A stretch of DNA of 36,135 nt from REEB426 sp964551975 (GCA_964551975.1 CAZKFI010000018.1:1-36135), one strand, 5' to 3'; counted from the first letter of the stretch, positions 14,216 to 22,472 are shown. Numbers and translations: made by a program. The notes: generated by a model not told the origin, from the sequence alone.

Positions 14216-16066
14216 CTACTCGACGGTGACGGACTTGGCGAGGTTACGCGGCTGATCTACGTCATGACCCTTGGCGGTTGCCATCTCGCAGGCGAAGACC
14301 TGAAGTGGGACCGTGGAGACCAAGGGCTGCATGAGCGCTGGGACTGCGGGCACGCGAATGCAGTGATCGGCGAATGGCGTTATCCGATCATCCCCTTCTT
14401 CGGCAATCGCGATGATCTGCGCGCCGCGGGCACGCACCTCCTGCACGTTCGATAACACCTTGTCGTGCAGCAGTGGGCTGCTCACGGGGGATGGCACGAT
14501 GACGACCACCGGCGTGCCCTCTTCGATCAAGGCGATGGGGCCGTGCTTCAACTCACCGGCTGCGAATCCCTCTGCGTGCATGTAGGCGAGCTCCTTGAGC
14601 TTTAGGGCGCCTTCCAGGGCAACGGGGTAGCCGACATTACGCCCGATGAACAGCACTGAGGAGGCATTGGCGTAGTGCCGAGCCAATGCGCGCACCGGTT
14701 CCACCGTGTCCAAAACCAGGTCCACCTTCTGAGGCATGTCAGCCAACGCATTGAGGATCTCAGCAATCGCAGCGGGATCCAACTGCTCGCGAGCCTGAGC
14801 GAGGTAGAGACCAACGAGGTAGGCGGCAATGATCTGGGTGAGGAACGCCTTGGTGGAGGCAACGGCGATCTCAGGTCCGGCGTAGGTGTAAACGACCGAA
14901 TCCGCCTCACGCGGGATGGTCGAACCAACCGTGTTACAGATGGCCAGGGTGCGGGCTCCCTGCGCAATGGCATGACGCAGAGCCATCAGGGTGTCCATCG
15001 TCTCGCCAGATTGCGAGATGGCGATGACCAGGGTTCGGGGGCCAACGATGGGCTCTCGGTAGCGAAACTCACTGGCCAGTTCGACTTCGACGGGGATACG
15101 GGTCCAATGCTCAACGGCGTACTTGGCGACGAGACCGGCGTGGGCAGCGGTCCCGCAGGCAATGACGACAACCTTGTCGATCTCGCGAAGTACCGAGTCA
15201 TCCAGGCGCATCTCATCCAGCTGCAGTCGCCCATCGGAACTCACCCGACCCCGCAGCGCATCGGCAACCGCTTTGGGCTGCTCAGCGATCTCCTTCAGCA
15301 TGAACAGGTCGTGTCCGCCCTTTTCTGCAGCCGACGCATCCCAGTCCACCGTGAAGGGACGGACCTCAGCAAGATTCCCGTCGAAGTCAGTCACCACGAC
15401 ATCAGCTGCCGTCAAGGTGACGACCTGGTCCTGACCAAGTTCGAGTGCGTCTTTGGTGTGGTCTACGAAAGCGGCAACATCACTTGCGAGGAAGTTCTCG
15501 CCGCGTCCCACGCCAACGACCAACGGTGAGTTACGCCGTGCACCTACCACCACCCCAGGGCAGGAAGGGTCGATGGCGACCAGCGTGAACGCTCCGGTCA
15601 GTCGCCGGCAGACCTGTCGCATCGCTTCAGCCAGGTCACGACCGGTATGGGGCAGGAGGTCCGCAAGCATGTGCGCAACCACCTCGGTATCCGTTTCCGA
15701 GGACATCTGCACACCGGCCTGCGCTAGCTCAGAGCGCAGTTCGGCGAAGTTCTCGATGATGCCGTTGTGGATCACCGCGACCGCGTTGTCCTCGCTGACA
15801 TGCGGGTGTGCGTTGGCATCTGTCGGCCCACCATGCGTGGCCCATCGGGTATGGCCTATGCCGGTGGTTGCTGCCGGCAGCGGGTCATCGCCCAACAAGG
15901 TCTCAAGGTTGGTGAGCTTGCCGGCCTTCTTGCGCACTGCCAGCGCACCATCCGAGATCACCGCTACCCCGGCTGAGTCGTAGCCCCGGTACTCCAGTCG
16001 CCGCAGCCCGGCAACGACTACTTCAAGGGCCTGCTGCTGACCGACATAGCCGACGATCCCGCACAC
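14216..16066 (-). CDS. glmS: Glutamine--fructose-6-phosphate aminotransferase (isomerizing) GlmS
   Basis: GlmS makes glucosamine-6-phosphate from fructose-6-phosphate and glutamine, the first step to UDP-GlcNAc. The 616-residue protein begins MCGIVGYVG, so Cys2 is the N-terminal glutaminase nucleophile once Met is removed. RRLEYRGYDSAG, HTRWATHG and SETDTEVVAH are the glutaminase-domain motifs. Two SIS domains follow, with ACGTAAHAG, ISQSGETMDT and ELKHGPIALI, and the conserved C-terminus DVDQPRNLAKSVTVE. Sixteen nucleotides separate it from glmM. No glmS ribozyme is expected or seen in this position, as the leader space is too short. Confidence 0.98.
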   Translation of the reverse strand: MCGIVGYVGQQQALEVVVAGLRRLEYRGYDSAGVAVISDGALAVRKKAGKLTNLETLLGDDPLPAATTGIGHTRWATHGGPTDANAHPHVSEDNAVAVIHNGIIENFAELRSELAQAGVQMSSETDTEVVAHMLADLLPHTGRDLAEAMRQVCRRLTGAFTLVAIDPSCPGVVVGARRNSPLVVGVGRGENFLASDVAAFVDHTKDALELGQDQVVTLTAADVVVTDFDGNLAEVRPFTVDWDASAAEKGGHDLFMLKEIAEQPKAVADALRGRVSSDGRLQLDEMRLDDSVLREIDKVVVIACGTAAHAGLVAKYAVEHWTRIPVEVELASEFRYREPIVGPRTLVIAISQSGETMDTLMALRHAIAQGARTLAICNTVGSTIPREADSVVYTYAGPEIAVASTKAFLTQIIAAYLVGLYLAQAREQLDPAAIAEILNALADMPQKVDLVLDTVEPVRALARHYANASSVLFIGRNVGYPVALEGALKLKELAYMHAEGFAAGELKHGPIALIEEGTPVVVIVPSPVSSPLLHDKVLSNVQEVRARGAQIIAIAEEGDDRITPFADHCIRVPAVPALMQPLVSTVPLQVFACEMATAKGHDVDQPRNLAKSVTVE

Positions 16067-16082
16067 GCCGCCAGCGTACGCG

Positions 16083-17441
16083 TCAGGCGGATTGGTCCGT
16101 CAGCTCGGCGGCAACCACCGCTGCGAGCTCCTCAGCAACCCGCACCGCCTGCTCCTGGGAGGCGGCCTCCACCATCACTCGCACCAATGGTTCGGTGCCT
16201 GATGGCCGCAGGAGTACACGCCCCGATTCACCCAGGGCCTGCTCAGCCTGCGCAACGGCCTGAGCGACGTTGGCGTTCTGGGCAAGGCCTGCTCGATCGA
16301 CGCCACCCACGTTGATGAGCACCTGCGGGTACTTGGTCACGATCGAGGCAAGCTCCTGGAGGGACTTCCCGGTCTGGGCCATCCGGTCCATGATGTGCAG
16401 GGCAGTCAGCAGGCCATCACCGGTCGAAGCATGGTCGGCCAGAATCACGTGGCCGCTGGGTTCACCACCGAGTCGATACCCAAACTCACGCATGGACTCC
16501 AGCACGTAGCGATCACCGACTTGGGTCTGCACAACGTCGATGCCCAGCTCCCGCATGGCATTGATAAACCCGAGGTTGGCCATCACGGTCCCGACGATCG
16601 TTTCGTGCGCCAGGGCGCCCTGCTCACGCAGCGCCAACCCGAGGAGAGCCAGCACATGGTCGCCGTCTACCACTGCGCCGGTGTGATCAACCGCCAGACA
16701 CCGGTCCGCATCACCGTCCAGCGCAATGCCAAGGTCATAGCCGTGCTCGCGTACAGCGGTGATCAAGCTGTCGAGATGAGTGCTTCCGCAATCGACATTG
16801 ATGTTCAGGCCATCAGGTTCGGCGTGCAGGGCGATGACTTCAGCACCGGCAGCGGTCAGGATCCCAGGCCCGATAGCCGAGGCCGCTCCATTGGCGCAGT
16901 CCAACACGACGCGAAGGCCAGTCAGCCGGTGCCGAATCGTGCCCAGGAGGTGCTCGGAGTACGCCTGCCACGCATCGTGGGCAAGGCGCACACGTCCAAC
17001 ATCGGCGCCAGTGGGGCGAGCTTGACTCAACTGGCCTTGGAGATCGGCTTCGATGCGATCCTCGATCGCGTCGTCGAGTTTTACTCCACCGCGCGCGAAG
17101 AACTTGATGCCGTTGTCTGGCATCGGGTTGTGGGAAGCCGAAAGCATGACGCCAAGATCAGCGTCGAGGTGGCCGGTGAGGAATGCCGCCGCCGGAGTCG
17201 GCACTACGCCGACGAGCAGGACATCGATGCCAGCGCTGGCTAATCCGGCCACCACCGCAGCTTCGAGGAATTCACCGCTAGCACGCGTGTCGCGTGCAAC
17301 AACGGCCACAGGTCGGCCTTGAACTCCACGGGCTTCGGCCAGAACACGACCTGCGGATGCAGCGAGTTGTAGCGCGAGATCGGCGGTGAGGTCCGCGTTC
17401 GCCAGACCCCGCACCCCGTCCGTACCGAAGAGCCGACCCAA
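16083..17441 (-). CDS. glmM: Phosphoglucosamine mutase GlmM
   Basis: GlmM turns glucosamine-6-phosphate into glucosamine-1-phosphate. The 452-residue protein has MGRLFGTDGVRG at the N-terminus, the phosphoserine loop LSASHNP (active Ser103), the metal-binding LDGDADRC, GGEPSGH for sugar binding and the phosphate-binding RPSGTEPLVRVM near the end. The canonical N-terminus forces the start to a TTG codon (17439-17441), 1 nt past the rpsI stop. No Shine-Dalgarno sequence is clear within the end of rpsI, so translation probably depends on coupling to rpsI. GlmM and GlmS are adjacent and catalyse neighbouring steps. Confidence 0.97.
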   Translation of the reverse strand: MGRLFGTDGVRGLANADLTADLALQLAASAGRVLAEARGVQGRPVAVVARDTRASGEFLEAAVVAGLASAGIDVLLVGVVPTPAAAFLTGHLDADLGVMLSASHNPMPDNGIKFFARGGVKLDDAIEDRIEADLQGQLSQARPTGADVGRVRLAHDAWQAYSEHLLGTIRHRLTGLRVVLDCANGAASAIGPGILTAAGAEVIALHAEPDGLNINVDCGSTHLDSLITAVREHGYDLGIALDGDADRCLAVDHTGAVVDGDHVLALLGLALREQGALAHETIVGTVMANLGFINAMRELGIDVVQTQVGDRYVLESMREFGYRLGGEPSGHVILADHASTGDGLLTALHIMDRMAQTGKSLQELASIVTKYPQVLINVGGVDRAGLAQNANVAQAVAQAEQALGESGRVLLRPSGTEPLVRVMVEAASQEQAVRVAEELAAVVAAELTDQSA

Positions 17442-17442
17442 A

Positions 17443-17934
17443 TCAGCGCTTGCTGTACTGCGGCGCCTTGCGGGCCTTCTTCAGGCCGTACTTCTTGCGC
17501 TCCTTCACCCGCGGGTCACGGGTGAGGAATCCGGCCTTCTTCAACAGGGGGCGATTGCCCTCAGCGTCGATCTCGTTCAATGCTCGGGCCACGCCCAAGC
17601 GCAGGGCACCGGCCTGACCCGAGATGCCACCACCGTTGATGCGCGCAATGACGTCGAAGCGGCCCTGCGCCCCGATGGCCACGAAGGGCTCGCTAACGAT
17701 CTGCTGGTGAACCTTATTCGGGAAGTAGGAGTCAAGGTCACGGCCATTCACGGTCCAACGTCCGGTACCGGGCACCACACGCACGCGTGCGATGGCCTCC
17801 TTGCGTCGACCGGTGGCCGCGCCTGGGGCCGTGACGATCTCACGGGTGGGGCGTGCAGCCGGTGTCTCACTGGTGTACGAGGTGGGAACCTCGTCATCCA
17901 GGTCCTCTAGTGCGGACGTCATTGACTCGGACAC
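17443..17934 (-). CDS. rpsI: 30S ribosomal protein S9
   Basis: A 163-residue S9. The core starts at GRRKEAIARVRVVPGTG near residue 42 and runs to the conserved C-terminal KKARKAPQYSKR, whose final Arg contacts P-site tRNA. The first 40 or so residues are an acidic, Thr/Pro-rich extension, common in actinobacterial S9. The GTG at 17932-17934 has AGGAGAGGA just upstream. It pairs with rplM in the conserved rplM-rpsI unit and is followed without a gap by glmM. Confidence 0.98.
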   Translation of the reverse strand: MSESMTSALEDLDDEVPTSYTSETPAARPTREIVTAPGAATGRRKEAIARVRVVPGTGRWTVNGRDLDSYFPNKVHQQIVSEPFVAIGAQGRFDVIARINGGGISGQAGALRLGVARALNEIDAEGNRPLLKKAGFLTRDPRVKERKKYGLKKARKAPQYSKR

Positions 17935-17966
17935 GTAAATCCTCTCCTGCGGGCTAACGCCAACGC

Positions 17967-18410
17967 CTACTGGGCGATCTGGCCGATGGTGAAGGGCTGG
18001 GGTTGTTGAGCAGCATGCGGATGCTCCGGGCCCGCGTAGACCTTGAGCTTGCGCAGTTGGGCGCGGCCCAACTTGTTATGCGGGAGCATGCCCTTCACGG
18101 CCTTTTCCACGGCGCGCCGGGGGTTCTGCTCCAGTAGTTCGGCGTAATTCGTCGCCCGCAGCCCACCCGGATACCCCGAGTGGCGGTAGTCCATCTTCTG
18201 CTGACGCTTGGACCCGGTCAGGGCAACCTTCTCAGCATTGATGATGATGACGAAGTCACCGGTGTCGACGTGCGGCGCAAAGGTGGGCTTGTGCTTACCG
18301 CGTAGCAAGGTCGCGGCATGGCTTGCCAGACGCCCCAGAACCACGTCCTGGGCATCAATGACATGCCAGGACTGCTGGATGTCAGCCGGCTTTGGGGTGT
18401 ACGTGCGCAC
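17967..18410 (-). CDS. rplM: 50S ribosomal protein L13
   Basis: A 147-residue L13, an early 23S rRNA assembly protein. WHVIDAQDVVLGRLAS, TFAPHVDTGDFVIIINAEKV, GYPGGL and VKGMLPHNKLGR are family landmarks. The start is a GTG (18408-18410) with an AAGG-type site. It is the first gene of the rplM-rpsI-glmM-glmS series and is preceded by about 120 nt holding a promoter candidate and a small hairpin. Confidence 0.98.
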   Translation of the reverse strand: MRTYTPKPADIQQSWHVIDAQDVVLGRLASHAATLLRGKHKPTFAPHVDTGDFVIIINAEKVALTGSKRQQKMDYRHSGYPGGLRATNYAELLEQNPRRAVEKAVKGMLPHNKLGRAQLRKLKVYAGPEHPHAAQQPQPFTIGQIAQ

Positions 18411-18452
18411 GTTGGATACCTTGGCTCTCTCGACGACTCCTGAGGCGGGCTA

Positions 18453-18470
18453 CCGAGGCCAAAGGCCCGG
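18453..18470 (-). promoter_or_regulatory. Leader hairpin upstream of rplM
   Basis: CCG(A)GGCC and GGCCCGG pair as a 7-bp stem with one bulged A and an AAA loop (as read on the plus strand), between the promoter candidate and the rplM start. It could be a leader element or a terminator for truA; nothing in the sequence decides. Confidence 0.3.
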
Positions 18471-18483
18471 ACCCGAACGCCTT

Positions 18484-18511
18484 ACCCTACCGGCGGAGCC
18501 TGCGACGGCAA
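18484..18511 (-). promoter_or_regulatory. Promoter candidate for rplM-rpsI
   Basis: TTGCCG (18506-18511) and TAGGGT (18484-18489), with a 16-nt spacer, lie in the truA-rplM gap on the minus strand. TAGGGT fits TANNNT. The predicted start near 18477 gives a leader of about 67 nt. Confidence 0.45.
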
Positions 18512-18529
18512 AATCCGGACCCCGGCCCT

Positions 18530-19321
18530 TCATGACCCCTGGCGAACCTGGCGGGTCACCCGCTGTCGCTTAGCCAAGTCCTCCACGGGCGGATACCCCA
18601 CCTGTTCGAGGACCAGCGGGTATGGCGGCATGACGACCACTGCTGAGTCCCGCTCGCCCCGGGCAAGCACCTCACCAGGCCAGGTCACGGGGCGCCGACC
18701 GTCGCCGACGGGTAGCAGGCCACCCACCAGGCTGCGAACCATGGAGTGGCAGAAGGCGTCCGCCACCACATGCAGCAGGAGGTGACTGTCCGGCAGACGT
18801 TCGCATTCCAGTCGCAGCAGGCGGCGAATCGTCGTGGACTGGGGGCGGGGCCGACAGAAGGCGGCAAAGTCATGTTCACCGAGAAGCGGTTTGGCTGCCG
18901 CGTTGATCCGGCCTTCGTCCAGCGGCTTGGTCCAGGGCAACACCTGGTTTCGCAGCAGCGGGTCTACGCCCTGCTCCAGGTCGCAGATTCGGTAGCTGTA
19001 CCGCCGCCAGAGTGCGGAGAAACGAGCGTCGAAATCGGCGCTGACCACCTCAACGGATCGCACACGGATGTCATCGGGTAGAGCGCGGTTCAGACGCCCA
19101 ACCGAGGGCGCTTCGATTCCATCAGGTAGATCGGCATGGGCAACCTGTCCACGAGCATGCACCCCGGCGTCCGTACGTCCCGCACAGACAACTTCCGTCG
19201 CGGAACCCGCGACGTGACCGAGGACGCGCTCGAACTCGCCCTGTACCGTCCGCAACTCAGGCTGGCGTGCCCAACCTACAAAGCCTGATCCGTCGTACCC
19301 AAGTGTGAACTTCAGGCGCAC
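18530..19321 (-). CDS. truA: tRNA pseudouridine(38-40) synthase TruA
   Basis: TruA converts uridines 38-40 of the tRNA anticodon arm to pseudouridine. From the chosen start it has 263 residues, the normal length. It begins MRLKFTLGYDGSGFVGWARQ, carries the catalytic Asp51 in CAGRTDAGVHARGQ, and has RRYSYRI, HDFAAFCRP and FCHSMVRSLVG. The frame continues 90 codons upstream inside rplQ, but that stretch is an Arg/Ser-rich out-of-frame product and is rejected. The GTG at 19319-19321 lies 19 nt after the rplQ stop. It has no clear ribosome site and sits behind a small hairpin that covers that stop. It ends the infA-rplQ unit. Confidence 0.95.
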   Translation of the reverse strand: MRLKFTLGYDGSGFVGWARQPELRTVQGEFERVLGHVAGSATEVVCAGRTDAGVHARGQVAHADLPDGIEAPSVGRLNRALPDDIRVRSVEVVSADFDARFSALWRRYSYRICDLEQGVDPLLRNQVLPWTKPLDEGRINAAAKPLLGEHDFAAFCRPRPQSTTIRRLLRLECERLPDSHLLLHVVADAFCHSMVRSLVGGLLPVGDGRRPVTWPGEVLARGERDSAVVVMPPYPLVLEQVGYPPVEDLAKRQRVTRQVRQGS

Positions 19322-19329
19322 GTCTGATC

Positions 19330-19346
19330 GAGTAGAGGATCTACTC
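19330..19346 (-). promoter_or_regulatory. Hairpin spanning the rplQ stop codon
   Basis: GAGTAGA and TCTACTC form a perfect 7-bp stem with a 3-nt loop; the rplQ TAG (19341-19343) lies within one arm. The stem ends 8 nt before the truA GTG, where a ribosome site would be expected. A role in rplQ-truA coupling is possible but unproven. Confidence 0.35.
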
Positions 19347-19796
19347 AGCAGCCTCCGGCTGCGTGGTCGCCGATGCCTTCGCGCGCTCCTTGGCGGCACG
19401 CTTGGCGGCACCCGTGGCCTCCGCAACCACCTGCTCAGCCAATGGCTGAACCAGTTCGATGACCGCCATGGGTGCGTTGTCGCCCTTACGCGGCCCAATC
19501 TTGGTGATGCGCGTGTAGCCACCCTGACGAGTGCTAAAGGCGGGGCCGATCTCCGTGAAGAGCGTGTGGACCGCACCCTTATCGCGCACAACGGTCATCA
19601 CCTGGCGCCGCGCGTGCAGGTCACCGCGCTTGGCAAAGGTGATGAGCCGCTCGGCAATGGGGCGTAGCCGGCGGGCCTTCGCCTCAGTGGTCGTGATGCG
19701 CCCATGCTGGAACAGTGCCGTGGCAAGGTTCCCGAGGATGAGGCGCTCGTGAGCCGGACCGCCGCCTAGGCGCGGACCCTTGGTGGGACGTGGCAT
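19341..19796 (-). CDS. rplQ: 50S ribosomal protein L17
   Basis: A 151-residue L17. MPRPTKGPRLGGGPAHERLILGNLA is the standard start (read as MPRPTKGPRLGG then PAHERLI), followed by ITTTEAKARRLRPIAERLIT and the GGYTRITKIGPRKGDNAPMAVIEL strand. About 35 residues of Ala/Lys/Glu-rich tail extend past the core, usual in actinobacteria. It follows rpoA after 28 nt. Confidence 0.97.
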   Translation of the reverse strand: MPRPTKGPRLGGGPAHERLILGNLATALFQHGRITTTEAKARRLRPIAERLITFAKRGDLHARRQVMTVVRDKGAVHTLFTEIGPAFSTRQGGYTRITKIGPRKGDNAPMAVIELVQPLAEQVVAEATGAAKRAAKERAKASATTQPEAAE

Positions 19797-19824
19797 CGTC
19801 GTTCTCCTGTCAACTCGTCAGCGG

Positions 19825-20844
19825 CTAGAGCTGCTCGTCCTCAGCGAAGGCCTGATCTTCGTCCTCGTCATCCTCGAAGTACACGGCCGCGCGCGGATCG
19901 AATCCGGGCGGACTGTCCTTGAGGGCGAGTCCGAGACCAGCCAACTTCACCTTGACCTCGTCGATCGACTTGGCGCCGAAATTACGGATATCAAGAAGGT
20001 CGGCCTCACTGCGGGTGATGAGCTCACCCACGGTGTGGATGCCCTCCCGCTTGAGGCAGTTGTAGGAGCGCACCGTCATGTCGAGTTGCTCGATCGGCAT
20101 CGACAGCTGCTCGGCAACGAAGGCGTCCGTCGGCGACGGGCCAATGTCGATGCCCTCAGCCTCGACGTTCAATTCGCGAGCCAAGCCGAAGAGTTCGACC
20201 AACGTCTTGCCAGCAGAGGCCACTGCGTCCCGCGGACGCATGGCCGGCTTGGTCTCGACGTCGATGACCAACTTGTCGAAGTCGGTGCGCTGCTCGACTC
20301 GGGTCGCCTCGACCTTGTAGGTCACCCGCAGCACTGGGGAATAAATCGAATCCACCGGAATGCGGCCGATCTCTTGGCCAGGCTGCTTGTTCAAGGACGC
20401 CGAGACGTACCCACGACCGCGCTCGACGACCAACTCCACCTCGAGCTTGCCTTTGCCGTTCAGAGTCGCGATATGCAGATCGGGATTGTGCACCTCGACC
20501 CCAGCCGGCGGCTGAATATCTGCTGCCGTGACACTGCCCGGGCCCTGCTTGCGCAGGTACATCACGACCGGCTCGTCATGCTCGCTGGAGACAACCAGGC
20601 GCTTGATATTCAAGATGAGCTCGGTGACGTCCTCTTGCACGCCCGGCACCGTGGTGAACTCATGCAGTACACCGTCGATGCGGATGCTGGTGACCGCAGC
20701 TCCCGGAATTGATGAGAGCAGGGTTCGCCGCAGGGAGTTACCCAGCGTGTACCCGAAGCCAGGCTCAAGCGGCTCCAGTACGAAACGTGAGCGATTCTCC
20801 GAGATTGGCTCCTCGGTGAGCATGGGGCGCTGGCTGATCAGCAC
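19825..20844 (-). CDS. rpoA: RNA polymerase alpha subunit
   Basis: The 339-residue alpha subunit has an N-terminal dimerisation/assembly domain (about 1-230, with RFVLEPLEPGFGYTLGNSLRR) and a C-terminal DNA/activator-binding domain (about 245-320, with VRSYNCLKREGIHTVGEL and DLLDIRNFGAKSIDE). The tail is strongly acidic (EDDEDEDQAFAEDEQL). The start is a GTG (20842-20844) with GGAAGGA upstream. A 7-bp hairpin sits directly before that ribosome site in the 50-nt gap after rpsD, so rpoA translation may be tuned separately from the ribosomal proteins. Confidence 0.98.
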   Translation of the reverse strand: MLISQRPMLTEEPISENRSRFVLEPLEPGFGYTLGNSLRRTLLSSIPGAAVTSIRIDGVLHEFTTVPGVQEDVTELILNIKRLVVSSEHDEPVVMYLRKQGPGSVTAADIQPPAGVEVHNPDLHIATLNGKGKLEVELVVERGRGYVSASLNKQPGQEIGRIPVDSIYSPVLRVTYKVEATRVEQRTDFDKLVIDVETKPAMRPRDAVASAGKTLVELFGLARELNVEAEGIDIGPSPTDAFVAEQLSMPIEQLDMTVRSYNCLKREGIHTVGELITRSEADLLDIRNFGAKSIDEVKVKLAGLGLALKDSPPGFDPRAAVYFEDDEDEDQAFAEDEQL

Positions 20845-20858
20845 GTTGGCATCCTTCC

Positions 20859-20884
20859 CGCGGCGCCCACAATTTGACGCCGCG
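20859..20884 (-). promoter_or_regulatory. Hairpin between rpsD and rpoA
   Basis: CGCGGCG (20859-20865) and CGCCGCG (20878-20884) form a perfect 7-bp stem with a 12-nt loop. On the transcript it ends immediately before the rpoA ribosome site. Its position suggests a translation or processing element; this is inference. Confidence 0.4.
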
Positions 20885-20894
20885 ATTTCGGCAA

Positions 20895-21521
20895 CTACTT
20901 GGAGTACAGCTCGACGATCAGTTGTTCGTTGACCTGAGTGTCAATGACCTGACGGCTCGGCAGCGAGTGCACGATGATGCGCATCTTCGACCCCACTACC
21001 TCAAGCCAAGCAGGAACGGTGCGCTCACCGATCTCAGCATTGGCGACGATGAACGGCGTGAGCTCGCGTGAGCCCGGGCGCACCTCGATGACGTCATTCG
21101 GTGACACGCGGTAGGACGGGATGTTCACCTTGCGACCATTCACAGTGAAGTGGCCGTGGGTGACCAGCTGACGCGCCATGTCCCGGGACTTGGCAAACCC
21201 GGCCCGGAAGACCACGTTGTCCAGCCGCGACTCCAGGATGCGCAACAGGTTCTCACCCGTCTTGCCCGCCTGTCGCTGGGCCTCCTCGTAGTACCCGCTG
21301 AACTGCCGCTCCAGCACGCCGTACATGCGGGTGGCCTTCTGCTTCTCCCGCAGCTGCAACAGGTACTCGCTGTCCTTCGAACGCCCGCGTCCATGCTGGC
21401 CGGGTGGGTAGGGCCGCTTCTCGAAGGGACACTTCGGTGAATCGCACTTGGAGCCCTTGAGGAAGAGCTTCATCTTCTCGCGCCGGCATCGCTTGCAGTC
21501 GGCATCGGTGTATCGCGCCAT
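20895..21521 (-). CDS. rpsD: 30S ribosomal protein S4, zinc-finger form
   Basis: A 208-residue S4. MARYTDADCKRCRREKMKLF opens the protein, and Cys9, Cys12, Cys26 and Cys31 form the zinc finger of the C+ type. KRPYPPGQHG and the S4 RNA-binding domain (SRLDNVVFRAGFAKSRDMAR, GHFTVNGRKVNIPSYRV) follow. The open frame reaches further upstream, but the ATG at 21519-21521 with AGGAG upstream gives the standard N-terminus. S4 is both a primary rRNA-binding protein and, in other bacteria, the translational repressor of its operon; a hairpin-rich leader before rpsM is a candidate target here. Confidence 0.97.
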   Translation of the reverse strand: MARYTDADCKRCRREKMKLFLKGSKCDSPKCPFEKRPYPPGQHGRGRSKDSEYLLQLREKQKATRMYGVLERQFSGYYEEAQRQAGKTGENLLRILESRLDNVVFRAGFAKSRDMARQLVTHGHFTVNGRKVNIPSYRVSPNDVIEVRPGSRELTPFIVANAEIGERTVPAWLEVVGSKMRIIVHSLPSRQVIDTQVNEQLIVELYSK

Positions 21522-21552
21522 TGTCGTGATTCTCCTGTTTTCCTTCGATCGC

Positions 21553-21963
21553 TCAGACGCGACGACGCTTGGGGGGACGAGTTCCGTTGTGAGGCACCGG
21601 CGTGACATCGGCGATCGAGCCGACCTCCAAGCCGGTTGCCTGAAGCGAGCGGATGGCGGTCTCCCGGCCCGAACCCGGGCCCTTCACGAAGACGTCCACC
21701 TTGCGCATGCCATGTTCCATGGCACGTCGGGCAGCGGCCTCGGCGGCCAGCTGCGCGGCGAAGGGTGTCGATTTACGGCTCCCCTTGAAGCCCACCTGCC
21801 CGGCACTTGCCCAAGCGATGACGGCCCCAGTGGGGTCGGTAATCGACACGATCGTGTTGTTGAACGTGCTCTTGATATGCGCATGACCATGCGCGACGTT
21901 CTTCTTTTCTTTACGGCGGACCTTCTTTGGGCCTGCAGCCTTGCCGCCAGTCTTCGGTGCCAT
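21553..21963 (-). CDS. rpsK: 30S ribosomal protein S11
   Basis: A 136-residue S11 of the 30S platform. After a basic N-terminus (VRRKEKKNVAHGHAHIKS) come FNNTIVSITDPTGAVIAWASAG, GFKGSRKSTPFAAQ and the C-terminal SIADVTPVPHNGTRPPKRRRV. Length is normal for the phylum. It lies 31 nt before rpsD and 24 nt after rpsM in the alpha-operon order. Confidence 0.98.
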   Translation of the reverse strand: MAPKTGGKAAGPKKVRRKEKKNVAHGHAHIKSTFNNTIVSITDPTGAVIAWASAGQVGFKGSRKSTPFAAQLAAEAAARRAMEHGMRKVDVFVKGPGSGRETAIRSLQATGLEVGSIADVTPVPHNGTRPPKRRRV

Positions 21964-21987
21964 GTCTTCTCCTTGAGTCCTGGCGGC

Positions 21988-22365
21988 TTACTTGCCGGCC
22001 TTCTTCTTGCCGGCCACGGTCTTACGGGGACCCTTACGGGTACGCGCATTGGTATGGGTTCGCTGACCGCGCACTGGTAGTCCGCGACGATGCCGCAGGC
22101 CCTGGTAGCAGCCGATTTCGACCTTGCGGCGGATATCCGCGGTCACTTCGCGGCGCAGGTCGCCCTCAACCTTGAGGTTGGCCTCGATCCAGTCGCGTAG
22201 GGCGATCAGTTGATCGTCGGTGAGTTCCTTGGCGCGCATGTCCGGACTGATACCCGTTGCCTCGAGGGCACGGGCCGCCTGGGTGCGTCCAACTCCATAG
22301 ATATACGTGAGCGCGACTGCCATGCGCTTTTCGCGCGGCAGGTCGACGCCGACCAAACGTGCCAT
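21988..22365 (-). CDS. rpsM: 30S ribosomal protein S13
   Basis: A 125-residue S13, which forms intersubunit bridges and contacts the P-site tRNA. MARLVGVDLPREKRMAVALTY is the normal start (ATG 22363-22365, AGGA 8 nt upstream); an in-frame extension to 22413 runs through the leader hairpins and is rejected. RGLRHRRGLPVRGQRT-type residues and the basic GPRKTVAGKKKAGK tail are typical. It is preceded by 180 nt without a gene, unusual in this dense cluster. Confidence 0.97.
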   Translation of the reverse strand: MARLVGVDLPREKRMAVALTYIYGVGRTQAARALEATGISPDMRAKELTDDQLIALRDWIEANLKVEGDLRREVTADIRRKVEIGCYQGLRHRRGLPVRGQRTHTNARTRKGPRKTVAGKKKAGK

Positions 22366-22414
22366 ATTGGCGTTCCTATTCTCGTACTCGACGGGGTCTG
22401 GCTGCGGTACCACC

Positions 22415-22472
22415 CCTGCCCGCCAAGGCAGGTCTTCGGCCCCGTGCCGAAGGTGTCGTCCAGATCGTCTGG
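22415..22472 (-). promoter_or_regulatory. Triple-hairpin leader upstream of rpsM
   Basis: Three consecutive perfect inverted repeats lie within 58 nt: CCTGCC/GGCAGG (6 bp, 22415-22432), CTTCGGC/GCCGAAG (7 bp, 5-nt loop, 22434-22452) and CCAGA/TCTGG (5 bp, 3-nt loop, 22460-22472). They sit in the 180-nt gap between rpmJ and rpsM. In E. coli S4 binds a structured leader at this same place, before rpsM. A regulatory leader is therefore plausible, but a terminator or processing region is not excluded. Confidence 0.5.

Noticed and set aside
14675..15529. 284-codon open frame antisense to glmS
   Set aside because: It lies wholly inside the well-conserved glmS gene and has no ribosome site or family features.
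16067..16082. glmS ribozyme upstream of glmS
   Set aside because: Only 16 nt separate glmM and glmS, far too short.
19322..19591. 90-codon N-terminal extension of truA
   Set aside because: It overlaps rplQ in another frame, is Arg/Ser-rich and gives a TruA far longer than normal.
21522..21608. N-terminal extension of rpsD
   Set aside because: The family start MARYTDADC with AGGAG upstream is at 21521; the extension overlaps rpsK.
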